A DNA stretch of 64,000 bases from Streptomyces liliiviolaceus (lineage in GTDB: Bacteria > Actinomycetota > Actinomycetes > Streptomycetales > Streptomycetaceae), in contig NZ_JAGPYQ010000001.1 in assembly GCF_018070025.1 (NCBI RefSeq), positions 2,728,001 to 2,792,000 on the forward strand, given 5' to 3'. Of the stretch, positions 43,377-52,283 are shown piece after piece. The position numbers were made by a program, and so were the translations under genes. The notes below the pieces were generated by a model, which was given only the letters and a program-made list of their open reading frames with translations, searched no databases and was not told the DNA's origin. Each line of letters starts with the position of its first letter. Position 1 is the stretch's first letter.

Positions 43377-44432
43377 TCAGACCCTCTCGTAAAACTCCCT
43401 CACGCGGGCGTGCGCCCGGGCCGGGGCGCCCAGGTGGTCGAGCCCGAGGAGCGCGGCCCCGAGGACCGGGCGGGCGGTGACGACCCGAGGGACGGCCTTG
43501 GGGGCCCGCTCGGCCAGCAGCTCCCGTACGCGGTCGTCGAGTTGGGGGTGGCGGGCGGCCAGCACACCGCCGCCGAGCAGGACGGGCGCCTCCTCGCCCA
43601 GCAGGTCGAGGCGGGTCAGGGCGACGACCGCCATCGCCACCACCTCGTCCGCCAGCCGGTCGACGAGCGCGCGGGCCACCGGGTCGCCGTCCGCGGCCGT
43701 GGCGAACAGGACCGGCGTCAGCTCGTGGCGCCGCACGTCCTCGACACGGCCCAGGTGCAGGGCCTCGATGAGCGCGTACATCGTGCTCAGGCCGAAGTGC
43801 GCGGGCAGGGCGCGGGCCAGTTCGGTCGGGGCGCCCCGGCCGTCCTCGGCGCGCGCCGCGTGCCACAGCGCCTCCTCGGCGAGACCCCAGCCGCCGCCCC
43901 AGTCGCCGGAGACCCGGCCGAGGGCGGGGAAGCGGGCGACCCGGCCGTCGGGGCGCATGCCCACGCAGTTGATGCCCGCGCCGCACACCACGGCGACGCC
44001 CCGCGGCTCCTCGACACCGGCGCGCAGGATCGCGAAGGTGTCGTTGCGGACGTCCACGCTCGCCCCCCACGCGCGCGCGTGCAGCGCGGCGGCCAACTGC
44101 TCCTCCTCCACGGGCAGATCGGCGTTGGCGAGACACGCGGAGACATGGCCGACCGCGGTGACGCCCGCTTCGGCGAAGGCCCGGCCGACGGCGTCGGCGA
44201 GCGTGTCCACCGCCTCCCGGACACCGACGACGGGGGGCCGGAACCCGCCGCCGCGCGCCGTGGCGAGCACGCTCCCGTCACCCGCCACGACCGCGACGTC
44301 GGTCTTGCTGTTTCCCGCGTCCACGGCGAGAACGGTGTGTTCGGGCCCCATGTGGGCGGCGGGACGCGTGTGTTCGGGCTCCGTGTGGGCTGTGGGGTCG
44401 GTGTGTTCGGGCCCCGTGTGGGACGCGCTCAT
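43377..44432 (-). CDS. BadF/BadG-type sugar kinase, N-acetylglucosamine-kinase-like
   Basis: The protein has 351 residues. It is an actin-fold ATPase: VLAVDAGNSKTDVAV (phosphate 1), NDTFAILRAG, VVCGAGINCVG (adenosine region) and GDWGGGWGLAEEAL. These resemble N-acetylglucosamine kinase. The first 27 residues are an odd repeat (GPEHTDPTAHTEPEHT) from a 33-bp DNA repeat and are not part of the fold; the true start may be the internal ATG just before the core (MGPEHTVLAVDAG). It overlaps the GH4 gene by 4 bases. As the last gene of the sugar operon, it probably phosphorylates the imported sugar before GH4 acts. Confidence 0.88.
   Translation of the reverse strand: MSASHTGPEHTDPTAHTEPEHTRPAAHMGPEHTVLAVDAGNSKTDVAVVAGDGSVLATARGGGFRPPVVGVREAVDTLADAVGRAFAEAGVTAVGHVSACLANADLPVEEEQLAAALHARAWGASVDVRNDTFAILRAGVEEPRGVAVVCGAGINCVGMRPDGRVARFPALGRVSGDWGGGWGLAEEALWHAARAEDGRGAPTELARALPAHFGLSTMYALIEALHLGRVEDVRRHELTPVLFATAADGDPVARALVDRLADEVVAMAVVALTRLDLLGEEAPVLLGGGVLAARHPQLDDRVRELLAERAPKAVPRVVTARPVLGAALLGLDHLGAPARAHARVREFYERV
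44335..44432. repeat. three 33-bp tandem repeats at the kinase start
   Basis: Units beginning GTGTGTTCGGGCYCC start at 44335, 44368 and 44401. They encode the repeated GPEHT-type N-terminal extension. Confidence 0.93.
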
Positions 44433-45694
44433 GCCCACGCCAGGTGCTCCCGGTTGTGCGCGATCAGCCGGTCGGTGAGGCCGTCGGCGAGTGCGTACTG
44501 GCCGACCAGGGGATGGGCGAGCAGCGCCCGGAACACCCGCTCGCGGCCCCCGCGCAGGGCGGCCTCCAGGGCCAGGTCCTCGTACGCGGTCACGTTCGCC
44601 ATCAGCCCCGCGAACAGCGGGTCCACCGGCGCCACGGGCAGCGGGGCGGCCCCCGAGTGCCCGACCGCCGCCTGCACCTCGATCACGGCGTCGTCGGGCA
44701 GGAACGGCAGCGTCCCCCGGTTGTACGTGTTCACCACCTGGTACGGGCTGCCACCCCCGCCCAGCAGGGACGCGGCGAGGTCGACGGCCGCCTCCGAGTA
44801 GAAGGCCCCGCCCCGCTTGCCCAGCAGCGCCGGCTTCTCGTCGAGCGCGGGGTCGCCGTACATCGTCAGCAGCTCCCGCTCCATCTCGGCCACTTCCGCG
44901 GCCCGCGACGGCTTCGTACCCAGCTCCCGTACCACCTCGTCGTGGGCGTAGAAGTAGCGCAGGTAGTAGGAGGGCACGACTCCCAGGCGGTCGAGGACGC
45001 CGCTCGGCAGGCGCAGGTCGCCGGCGATGGTGTCGCCGTGCTCGGCGAGCAGCTTCGGGAGGACGTTCTCGCCCTCGGGGCCGCCGAGGCGCACATGGGT
45101 CTCCCAGGTGAGGTGGTTGAGGCCCACATGGTCCAGATGCACATCGGTGGGGGAGACCCCCAGCATGCCGGCGAACTTCCGCTGGAATCCGATCGCCACG
45201 TTGCACAGTCCGACCGCTTTGTGACCGGCCTGGAGGAGGGCGCGGGTCACGATGCCGACGGGGTTGGTGAAGTCGATGATCCAGGCGTCCGGGTTGGAGC
45301 GCCGGACGCGCTCGGCGATGTCGAGCACCACCGGGACCGTGCGCAGCGCCTTGGCGAGGCCGCCCGCGCCGGTGGTCTCCTGGCCGACGCAGCCGCACTC
45401 CAGCGGCCAGGTCTCGTCCTCGTTGCGGGCGGCCTGCCCGCCCATGCGGAGCTGGAGCAGCACGGCGTCGGCGCCCTCGACACCCGCGTCGAGATCGTCG
45501 GTCGTGGTGATCCGCCCGGGGTGCCCCTGCTTGGCGAAGATGCGCCGGGCCAGCCCGCCGACGAGTTCGAGGCGGTCGAGCGCCGGGTCGACGAGGACCA
45601 GTTCCTCGACGGGCAGGGTCTCGCGCAACCGCGCGAAGCCGTCGATGAGTTCAGGGGTGTAGGTGGAGCCCCCGCCCAGTACTGCGAGTTTCAT
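44429..45694 (-). CDS. GH4 family glycosidase (6-phospho-beta-glucosidase type)
   Basis: The protein has 421 residues, normal for the family. GH4 enzymes use NAD and a metal ion in a redox-elimination hydrolysis, mostly on phosphorylated disaccharides. The NAD-binding GGGSTYTPEL opens the protein. The DFTNPVGI segment, the metal Cys in GLCNVAIGFQ and His in DHVGLNHLTW are present. It starts 2 bases after the permease gene. Because the operon has an ABC importer, not a PTS, the sugar arrives unphosphorylated; the coupled kinase would supply the phosphate (inference). Confidence 0.92.
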   Translation of the reverse strand: MKLAVLGGGSTYTPELIDGFARLRETLPVEELVLVDPALDRLELVGGLARRIFAKQGHPGRITTTDDLDAGVEGADAVLLQLRMGGQAARNEDETWPLECGCVGQETTGAGGLAKALRTVPVVLDIAERVRRSNPDAWIIDFTNPVGIVTRALLQAGHKAVGLCNVAIGFQRKFAGMLGVSPTDVHLDHVGLNHLTWETHVRLGGPEGENVLPKLLAEHGDTIAGDLRLPSGVLDRLGVVPSYYLRYFYAHDEVVRELGTKPSRAAEVAEMERELLTMYGDPALDEKPALLGKRGGAFYSEAAVDLAASLLGGGGSPYQVVNTYNRGTLPFLPDDAVIEVQAAVGHSGAAPLPVAPVDPLFAGLMANVTAYEDLALEAALRGGRERVFRALLAHPLVGQYALADGLTDRLIAHNREHLAWA

Positions 45695-45696
45695 TC

Positions 45697-46620
45697 TCAG
45701 CCCTTCACTCCGGTGAGCGTGACGCCTTCGACGAACGCCTTCTGTGCGAAGAAGAACACAGCGATCACGGGTGCCATGACCAGGACGGTCGCGGCCATCG
45801 TCAGATTCCAGTCGGTGTGGTGCGCGCCCTTGAAGGACTCCAGGCCGTAGCTCAGGGTCCAGGCGCCGGGGTTCTCGGACGCGTAGATCTGCGGTCCGAA
45901 GTAGTCGTTCCAGGCGTAGAAGAACTGGAAGAGCGCGACGGCCGCGATACCCGGTCTGGCCATCGGCAGCACCACCTTCAGCAGGGTCTTCAGGTCCCCG
46001 CACCCGTCGACCTTCGCCGCGTCGAGGTACTCGTTCGGGATCGTCATCAGGAACTGCCGCAGCAGGAAGATGGAGAACGCGTCGCCGAACGCCATCGGGA
46101 TGATCAGCGGCCACAGCGTGCCCGACAGATCCAGCTGCTTCGCCCAGAACAGGTACATCGGGATGATGATGACCTGCGGCGGCAGCATCATCATCGAGAT
46201 GACCAGCATCAGCGACAGGTTCCGGCCACGGAAGCGGAACTTGGCGAGCGCGTACGCCACCGGGATCGAGGACACGACCGTCAGCGCGGTGCCGACGCCC
46301 GCGTACAGGAGGGTGTTCCGCCACCAGGTGAGGAAGCCGGGGGTGTCGAAGACCTTTGTGTAGTTGCCCCACTCCCAGGTGTCCGGGACGAGGTCCCTGG
46401 TGAGTGTCTGGTCGTCGCTCATCAGCGAGGTCAGGACCACGAACACGAAGGGCAGCACGAAGAACAGCGCGGCGGCGACCCCGAGCGCGTGCACGGCGAT
46501 CCACTCCAGGAGCGCCTTGCGCCGGGCGGTGCGCTCGGCGGCCGAGACGGGCGGCTTCGGGGACTCGGGCCCCGACTCCGCCGTCGTGAGCGGTACTCGG
46601 GCTTCGGTCGTCTGGGTCAT
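45697..46620 (-). CDS. ABC sugar permease, MalG type
   Basis: The protein has 307 residues. It has six membrane helices with the inner-membrane component motif region near SIFLLRQFLMTIPNEYLDAAKVDGCGD (EAA loop). The N-terminal 30 residues are cytoplasmic and polar (MTQTTEARVPL). This is the second permease of the carbohydrate uptake 1 family. No ATPase gene is in the operon; such systems in Streptomyces share the multi-purpose ATPase MsiK. It lies 2 bases after the first permease gene. Confidence 0.92.
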   Translation of the reverse strand: MTQTTEARVPLTTAESGPESPKPPVSAAERTARRKALLEWIAVHALGVAAALFFVLPFVFVVLTSLMSDDQTLTRDLVPDTWEWGNYTKVFDTPGFLTWWRNTLLYAGVGTALTVVSSIPVAYALAKFRFRGRNLSLMLVISMMMLPPQVIIIPMYLFWAKQLDLSGTLWPLIIPMAFGDAFSIFLLRQFLMTIPNEYLDAAKVDGCGDLKTLLKVVLPMARPGIAAVALFQFFYAWNDYFGPQIYASENPGAWTLSYGLESFKGAHHTDWNLTMAATVLVMAPVIAVFFFAQKAFVEGVTLTGVKG

Positions 46621-46622
46621 GG

Positions 46623-47585
46623 TCAGTCACCTGCCTGGATGAGACCGCCGCGGCGCCGCATCAGGAACGCGGTGAACGCCATGGACAGCGCGAACAGCAC
46701 CAGCGCGACCACGCACGCGGAGCCGTAGTCGAACCGCTGGAAGCCGAGGTTGTAGACGAGCTGCGGCAGGGTGAGCGTCGACTTGTCGGGGTACCCCGGT
46801 TCGAACTGCTGGCCCGAGCCGCCGATGATCCCGGAGGCGACCTTCCCGGCGACCAGCGGCTGCGTGTAGTACTGCATCGTCTGGATGACCCCGGTGACCA
46901 CTGCGAACATCACGATCGGCGAGATGTTCGGCAGCGTCACGAACCGGAACCGCTGCCAGGCCGACGCGCCGTCCAGCTCGGCGGCCTCGTACTGCTCCTT
47001 CGGTACGTCGAGCAGCGCGGCCATGAAGATGACCATCAGGTCGCCGACGCCCCACAGGGCGAGCATGGTGAGCGCGGGCTTGGACCAGGTGGCGTCCGTG
47101 AACCAGCCGGGCGTCGGCAGCCCGAGGTCGCCGAGCACCGAGTTGACCGGCCCCGTACCCGGGTTGAGCAGGAACACGAAGGCCAGCGTGGCGGCGACCG
47201 GCGGCGCGAGGTAGGGCAGGTAGAACAGCGTGCGGAAGACGCCCGTGCCGGTCTTGATCTTCGTGATCAGCAGGCCGATCCCCAGGCCGAAGACGACCCG
47301 GAAGGTGACCATGACGAGCACCAGCCACAGGGTGTTGCGCAGGGCCGGCCAGAACATGGGGTAGTCGTTGAAGACGTAACTCCAGTTCTCCAGCCCCCGG
47401 AACTCCGGTACGCCGAAGCCGTCGTACTTCATGAACGAGAAGTACACGGTCGAGATCAGCGGGTAGGCGAAGAAGACGCTGAAGCCGATCAGCCACGGCG
47501 ACATGAAGGCGGCCGTGCGCAGGGCCTGTTTCCTGCGTTTGGTGCGCAGAGTGGGTGAGGCCGCGGATGCGGGGAGCGTGGCCAT
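46623..47585 (-). CDS. ABC sugar permease, MalF type
   Basis: The protein has 320 residues. It has six membrane helices (first AAFMSPWLIGFSVFFAYPLI) and the EAA loop in VPKEQYEAAELDGASAWQRF. It forms a heterodimer with the MalG-type permease encoded next. It begins at ATG 47585, 6 bases after the binding-protein stop, so it is in the same transcript. Confidence 0.92.
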   Translation of the reverse strand: MATLPASAASPTLRTKRRKQALRTAAFMSPWLIGFSVFFAYPLISTVYFSFMKYDGFGVPEFRGLENWSYVFNDYPMFWPALRNTLWLVLVMVTFRVVFGLGIGLLITKIKTGTGVFRTLFYLPYLAPPVAATLAFVFLLNPGTGPVNSVLGDLGLPTPGWFTDATWSKPALTMLALWGVGDLMVIFMAALLDVPKEQYEAAELDGASAWQRFRFVTLPNISPIVMFAVVTGVIQTMQYYTQPLVAGKVASGIIGGSGQQFEPGYPDKSTLTLPQLVYNLGFQRFDYGSACVVALVLFALSMAFTAFLMRRRGGLIQAGD

Positions 47586-47591
47586 GGGGCG

Positions 47592-48929
47592 CTACTTCGC
47601 CTGCTCGATGTCACGGTCGATCTGGTCGGCGGTCTTCTTCAGACCGGCCTTCAGATCCTTCGCCTTGCCGGACTCGTACTGGTAGCCGAAGTCCTGGAGG
47701 GTCGTCTGGTACGTCGAGCCGTTGACGGACGCCGGCGGGGTGTTCGACTGCGGGTGCTGGGCGATGTCCACGAAGGTCTTGAAGCCGTCCTCGACCTTCA
47801 GGTCGGGCGACTTGAGCGCGTCGAACGTGGACGGCACGTTGTGGATGGCGTTGGCGAACGACACGACGGCCTCGGTGTCGGTCGTCATGTACTTCATCAG
47901 CTCCCAGGCCGCGTTCTGCTTCTTGCTCTGCGGCGCGATGCCCATGATCGTGCCGGAGAGGAACCCCTTGCCGTACTCGTCCACCTCGTCGTCGGCGACG
48001 GGCATGGGCGCGGTCCCGATCTCGAACTTCACCCCCGCGTCCTTCGCCATCCCGAGCCGCCACTCGCCGTCGAGCTGCATCGCCACCTGGCCGGTCTGGA
48101 AGGGGTGCTTGGCGCCCCATTCGTCGCCGAAGGTGTTGCGGTACTTCTCCAGCTTCTGGAAGCCGCCGAGATCGTCGACGAGCTTCTTCTGGTACGTGAA
48201 CATCTCCGCGAAGGCCGGGTCGTCGGCGATGTTCGACTTGCCGCTGTCGTCGAAGTAGGAGTGGTCCCACTGCGACATGTAGTGGTCCACCACGGTCTCG
48301 TAGCCGTGGTAGTTCGGCATGAAGCCGAGCTGCTCGTACGAGTCGCCCTTGGCCTTCGTGAGCTTCTTCGCGTCCTTCGCGAACTCGGTCCAGGTCTTCG
48401 GGGGCGACGTGATGCCCGCCGCCTCGAAGGCGTCCTTGTTGTAGTAGAGGCCGTAGGCGTCGCCGAGCAGCGGCAGGGCGCAGCGGGTGCCCTCGAACTG
48501 CGTGTACTCCAGCATCGGCTTCGGGATGATCGCGTCCAGGTCGAGCTTCGACTTCTCGATGAACGGCTTCAGGTCGGCGAAGGCGCCGGACGAGCAGAAC
48601 TTGCCGACGTTGGACGTGGTGAACGAGGAGACGACGTCGGGCCCGTTCGAACCGCCCGCGCGCAGCGCCTGGTTGAGCTTGTCGTCGTTGATGTTGCCGA
48701 CGACCTTCACCTTGATGTTGGGGTGCGCCTTCTCGAAGAGGGCGATGTTCTCCTGGATCGCCTTCACCTCGGCGGGCGCGCTCCACCCGTGCCAGAAGGT
48801 GATCGTGGTCTTCGCGTTCGGGTCGTCCGTGGCACCGGAACCGGACGAGCCGGTACAGCCGGTACCGCCGGTGGCGAGGAGGACTATCGACGCGGCGGCG
48901 AGCACCGCTTTACGGGGCATTCCGGGCAT
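47592..48929 (-). CDS. sugar-binding lipoprotein of the ABC importer
   Basis: The protein has 445 residues. A lipoprotein signal (AAASIVLLATGGTGC) gives a lipid-anchored Cys at about residue 25. The mature protein is a family 1 solute-binding protein: TTITFWHGWSAPAEVKAIQE, then AHPNIKVKVVG and a C-terminal W-rich hinge region. These bind mono- or oligosaccharides. ATG 48929 with AGGGAG is used. It lies 101 bases downstream of the ROK gene in the same direction, so it is probably under the same operator. Confidence 0.92.
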   Translation of the reverse strand: MPGMPRKAVLAAASIVLLATGGTGCTGSSGSGATDDPNAKTTITFWHGWSAPAEVKAIQENIALFEKAHPNIKVKVVGNINDDKLNQALRAGGSNGPDVVSSFTTSNVGKFCSSGAFADLKPFIEKSKLDLDAIIPKPMLEYTQFEGTRCALPLLGDAYGLYYNKDAFEAAGITSPPKTWTEFAKDAKKLTKAKGDSYEQLGFMPNYHGYETVVDHYMSQWDHSYFDDSGKSNIADDPAFAEMFTYQKKLVDDLGGFQKLEKYRNTFGDEWGAKHPFQTGQVAMQLDGEWRLGMAKDAGVKFEIGTAPMPVADDEVDEYGKGFLSGTIMGIAPQSKKQNAAWELMKYMTTDTEAVVSFANAIHNVPSTFDALKSPDLKVEDGFKTFVDIAQHPQSNTPPASVNGSTYQTTLQDFGYQYESGKAKDLKAGLKKTADQIDRDIEQAK

Positions 48930-49030
48930 GACGGGGTCTCCCTATGAGCAGGGCGGGCTGGACGGGGGAAGAGGGCGGAGCCGGGGTGAGGGGTGTTCAG
49001 TGGCCCTTCGTCGGGCCGGTCGGGGGCTGG

Positions 49031-50245
49031 TCAGTGGGCCGAGGTGTCGAAGACCTCGTCGCGGGTGGCGGCGAGCGCGCTCTCCAACGCGCCGCGCAGC
49101 ACGGGCTGTTCATGGACGTCGCCGACGACGAGGCGCGGCCGGGACGCGGCCAGCTCCTCCAGCTCGGCCTGCACCAGCGCGCGCAGGGGTTCGCCGCCCC
49201 TGCTGAGCGAGGCGCCGCTGAGGACGACGAGTTCGGGGTCGAGGACGGACACGAGCGAGGCGAGACCGGTGGCGAGACCGGTCGCGTACGTCTTCAGCAG
49301 TTCCCGGTGCGGGCCCGTGCCGATGTCCGCGGCCTGCTCGACGAGGGCGGCGGCGACCTCGGTGTACGGGCCGGTGGGGATGGGCCTGATGCCCAGTTCG
49401 CGGGCGAGCTTCGGGATGGCCTGGGAGCCGGCCAGTTCCTGGTAGCCACCGCTGTTGGCCTTGGTGACGTGCCGGACGAGGGGTGCGCCGGGCACGGGCA
49501 GGAAGCCGACCTCGCCCGCGCCGCCGGTCCAGCCGCGGTGCAGCCGTCCGCCGAGGACGAGGGCGGCGCCCAGGCCGCCCTCGTTCCACAGCAGGACGAA
49601 GTCGTCGTGGCCCCGGGCCGCCCCGAGCCGCTGTTCGGCGACGGCGGCGAGGTTGACGTCGTTCTCGTACTCGACGGGCATCGGCAGCGCCGCGGCGAGC
49701 TCGTCGAGCAGGGTGGGGGAGTGCCAGCCGGGCAGGTGGGAGGCGTAGCGCAGCCGGCCCGTGTTCGGGTCGAAGGCGCCAGGGGTGCCGATGACGAGCC
49801 GCTGGACGTCGGCGCGGGCCAGCCCCGCCGCCTTCACCGCGCCGTCGAGGGCGTCGGTGACCTGCCGTACGACGGTGTGGGCGGCGCGCCGGCCGGGGGT
49901 GGGCAGCTCGTACTCGCCCACCGTCCTTCCCGTCACATCGGCGACGGCGGCGAGGATCCGCTCGGGGGTCACGTCGAGCCCGGCGGCGTACGCGGCGGAA
50001 GGATTCACCGCGTACAGCTGGGCGTTGGGCCCGGGGCGTCCTTCGCTGGTCCCGGTGACGACGACGAGCCCCGCCGCCTCCAGCCGGGCGAGCAGCTGGG
50101 AGGCGGTCGGCTTCGAGAGCCCGGTGAGCTTGCCGATGCGGGTGCGGGAGAGCGGGCCGTGCTCCAGCAGGAGGTCGAGCGCGGCGCGGTCGTTCATGGC
50201 GCGCAGCACGCGCGGGGTGCCCGGGGTACCGGATGTTCCTGCCAT
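49031..50245 (-). CDS. ROK-family transcriptional repressor
   Basis: The protein has about 404 residues from ATG 50245. An N-terminal winged helix (GPLSRTRIGKLTGLSKPTAS) is followed by a ROK domain: GTPGAFDPNTGRL, ENDVNLAAVAEQ and GGLGAALVLGGRLHRGWTGGAGEVGF. The usual zinc motif of ROK proteins (C-x-C-G-x2-G-C-x-E) is missing; the place holds GGYQELAG without Cys, so the zinc site is lost. It should bind the palindrome at 50344-50358 and respond to the imported sugar or its phosphate. GTG 50257 is an alternative start. Confidence 0.9.
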   Translation of the reverse strand: MAGTSGTPGTPRVLRAMNDRAALDLLLEHGPLSRTRIGKLTGLSKPTASQLLARLEAAGLVVVTGTSEGRPGPNAQLYAVNPSAAYAAGLDVTPERILAAVADVTGRTVGEYELPTPGRRAAHTVVRQVTDALDGAVKAAGLARADVQRLVIGTPGAFDPNTGRLRYASHLPGWHSPTLLDELAAALPMPVEYENDVNLAAVAEQRLGAARGHDDFVLLWNEGGLGAALVLGGRLHRGWTGGAGEVGFLPVPGAPLVRHVTKANSGGYQELAGSQAIPKLARELGIRPIPTGPYTEVAAALVEQAADIGTGPHRELLKTYATGLATGLASLVSVLDPELVVLSGASLSRGGEPLRALVQAELEELAASRPRLVVGDVHEQPVLRGALESALAATRDEVFDTSAH

Positions 50246-50343
50246 GACTGTCGACACCTGCCTCTCGGCTGACCAGCTTCCCAGTGTGATTACCGGAAAG
50301 TCCACCGAAGGATCACCGCGGGGATCACCGTTGCGATCACTGT

Positions 50344-50358
50344 TAGGAAACTTTCCTA
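50344..50358. promoter_or_regulatory. palindromic ROK operator TAGGAAA-C-TTTCCTA
   Basis: A perfect 15-bp palindrome lies about 100 bases upstream of the ROK start. The motif is of the type found before ROK-controlled sugar genes. Two direct GATCACCG repeats lie beside it at about 50310-50330. Confidence 0.78.
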
Positions 50359-50468
50359 TCGGTGGGAGGAAGGTAGGCCGGGGGCGGGGGAGGCGTCAAC
50401 AGGTTGCCCCCGCGGCAACAGAGTCGTTACCTGCGGGGGCATGGTGGTGAGAGGGCGTCCGTGGGGGC

Positions 50469-51557
50469 TCACTCGAAGAACTTGAGGCTGAATCCGGTGT
50501 TGGTGGGGGAGCCGGGGACGTTGGCGCGGCTGTAGGTGGTGTTGCCCCACCAGACGGCCGTGCCCGTGTACCAGTAGCGGTTGGACCAGGAGTACGGCGT
50601 GCCCTTCGCGACCGCGTGGAACATGGTCGGGAAGCGGTTGCCCGACGGCGGGCCGGCGGTGGCGTCGCCGCGCGGCAGGACGAACGTGTGGTGGCCGGGG
50701 CCGTCGACGTACAGCGTGGGGTCCCAGCCCGACATCATGGTCTCGCGGTGGGACCCGAACAGGCAGCCGTTGGACTTGTACCAGTCCCACACGTACGTCG
50801 GGTCGCCGCCGGAGCGCAGCCGCAGGTCGGCGATGCAGTACTGGTCGCTCCAGCTGCCGTTCGCGGAGTACGCGATGTGCAACTGCCCGTTGGGGTCGAC
50901 GATCGGCTGGGGCGCCTCGTTGATGTACGGGTTGCCGACGATCCGCTCCCACGACTCGCGGGGCTGCGAGATGACGTACCGGTCGCCGGTGGACGTGGTG
51001 GCGCCGCTCATTCGGGCGACGTACAGGTTCTGCTCGACGTTGGTGTCACCGGCCCAGCCGGACCAGACGAACCAGCGCTGGCCGTTGAAGGTGAAGGGGG
51101 ACCCGTCGATGGCCCACTTGTCGCCGGGCAGGGCGACCTTGGTGGCGGCGGAGTAGCCGGTGGCCGGGCTGGCCGAGCTGATGTGGTACATCCGGTGGGC
51201 GGCGCCGGTGCCCGCGGCGAAGTAGATGCGGTAGGCGCCGTCGTGGTGGACGATCTCGGGCGCCCAGACCTCACCGAGCCCGCCGGTGTCCCGCCACACC
51301 TGCTGCTTGGGCGCGGCGGCGATGCCCTCCAGGGTGGACGCGGTCCGGACCGCGATCCCGCCGTCCACGGACTTGGCGGCGACGTAGAGGTCACCGACCT
51401 TGATGACACTGGGGTCGGCGCCGCCGAGGGTGGTACGGCCGAGGGTGCCCGCGGTGACGGCCTCGGCGGTGGTCGCGGCCTGCCCGAGGGCGAGGAGCAG
51501 GGTGGCCACGAGCCCGAACGGGATCAGACGGGCGAGCCGGCTGCGGGTGGGAGACAT
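50469..51557 (-). CDS. secreted GH43-like glycoside hydrolase
   Basis: The protein has 362 residues. ATG 51557 follows AGGAGGTCTCACC. A Sec signal (RLIPFGLVATLLLALGQAATTAEA) precedes a five-blade propeller-like domain. The catalytic residues of GH43/arabinanase-type enzymes are visible as LGGADPSV (general base Asp), WAIDGSPF (second Asp) and NEAPQPI (acid Glu). It probably acts on arabinan or xylan outside the cell. The LacI-type operator at 51589 suggests CebR-like sugar control. It is not part of the ROK operon: 163 bases separate it from the ROK gene. Confidence 0.87.
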   Translation of the reverse strand: MSPTRSRLARLIPFGLVATLLLALGQAATTAEAVTAGTLGRTTLGGADPSVIKVGDLYVAAKSVDGGIAVRTASTLEGIAAAPKQQVWRDTGGLGEVWAPEIVHHDGAYRIYFAAGTGAAHRMYHISSASPATGYSAATKVALPGDKWAIDGSPFTFNGQRWFVWSGWAGDTNVEQNLYVARMSGATTSTGDRYVISQPRESWERIVGNPYINEAPQPIVDPNGQLHIAYSANGSWSDQYCIADLRLRSGGDPTYVWDWYKSNGCLFGSHRETMMSGWDPTLYVDGPGHHTFVLPRGDATAGPPSGNRFPTMFHAVAKGTPYSWSNRYWYTGTAVWWGNTTYSRANVPGSPTNTGFSLKFFE

Positions 51558-51588
51558 CCGGTGAGACCTCCTGATCGTGTCCACGTCA

Positions 51589-51600
51589 GAGAGCGCTCTC
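51589..51600. promoter_or_regulatory. LacI-type operator GAGAGCGCTCTC
   Basis: A perfect 12-bp palindrome of the GAGCGCTC core type bound by CebR/LacI-family repressors in Streptomyces lies 32 bases before the GH43-like gene's start. Confidence 0.72.
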
Positions 51601-51682
51601 GGATCATCGCCGGGCGGTGGACAGCCGTCAAGATGGCGGGGCCAGAGGTACGACATTCGATTACGGGTTCCAGGGGGGACGA

Positions 51683-52072
51683 GTGAACGACAAGCAGCTC
51701 ATCGAGAAGTTGATCGAACATCCTGAGAGCTACGGCCTGAACGGCACCTATCACTCGACGGCCATGTTCCTCACGGGGGTCGACGCCGGAAGGTCGGGCG
51801 GTCTGATGCGGGGCTTCACGGAGTGGCTGGTGGTCCGCAGGGGCGAGTTGAACAGCTTCTACTGGCACAAGCTCGTGCTTCTGGACCAGTTCCCCGACAT
51901 GCCGCTCGACGACTGGAAGGATCAGGACCACCTGACCCCGGAGCAGCACGGAGAGGTCGTCGAGCACTTGCTCGCGCTCCTCCTGGAGTTCCTGGACGTA
52001 CGGGGTCGGCCGCAGGAACTGGGGCTGATGTATGCGCGGTACGAAGCGATGTTCGCGCACATCCGGAGATGA
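51683..52072 (+). CDS. small hypothetical protein
   Basis: The protein has 129 residues. GTG 51683 with AGGGGGGACGA gives VNDKQLIEKLIEHPESYG. The protein is soluble and helical, rich in Leu, Trp and Glu (LDQFPDMPLDDWKDQDHL), without a signal peptide or Cys. I do not recognise the family. It is convergent with the DUF397 gene, 12 bases away. Confidence 0.75.
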   Translation: MNDKQLIEKLIEHPESYGLNGTYHSTAMFLTGVDAGRSGGLMRGFTEWLVVRRGELNSFYWHKLVLLDQFPDMPLDDWKDQDHLTPEQHGEVVEHLLALLLEFLDVRGRPQELGLMYARYEAMFAHIRR

Positions 52073-52084
52073 GCGTGCGCGTCC

Positions 52085-52279
52085 TCACCGTTGCCGGAGG
52101 CCGTCGAGCGCGCCTGCGGCGGTGAACTCCGCCCATGCGGTGGGGGAGAGGTGGACTATCGGGCCGTCGGGGGCCTTGGAGTCGCGGACGGCGACGGTGT
52201 GTGGGGCGTTGAGGGCGACTTCGACGCACTCGCCGCCCGAACTGCTGTGGCTGGACTTTATGAAGTCGGACTCGGGCAC
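52085..52279 (-). CDS. DUF397 small protein of a WhiJ-type trio
   Basis: The protein has 64 residues. The DUF397 pattern is clear: FIKSSHSSSGGECVEVAL, then VAVRDSKAPDGP and a C-terminal helix FTAAG. Such proteins partner the XRE/DUF5753 regulators encoded next to them; in WhiJ-type systems they relieve repression or act as small antagonists. GTG 52279 has AGGAGATC 10 bases upstream and lies 4 bases after the regulator stop. Confidence 0.92.
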   Translation of the reverse strand: MPESDFIKSSHSSSGGECVEVALNAPHTVAVRDSKAPDGPIVHLSPTAWAEFTAAGALDGLRQR

Positions 52280-52283
52280 TGGG

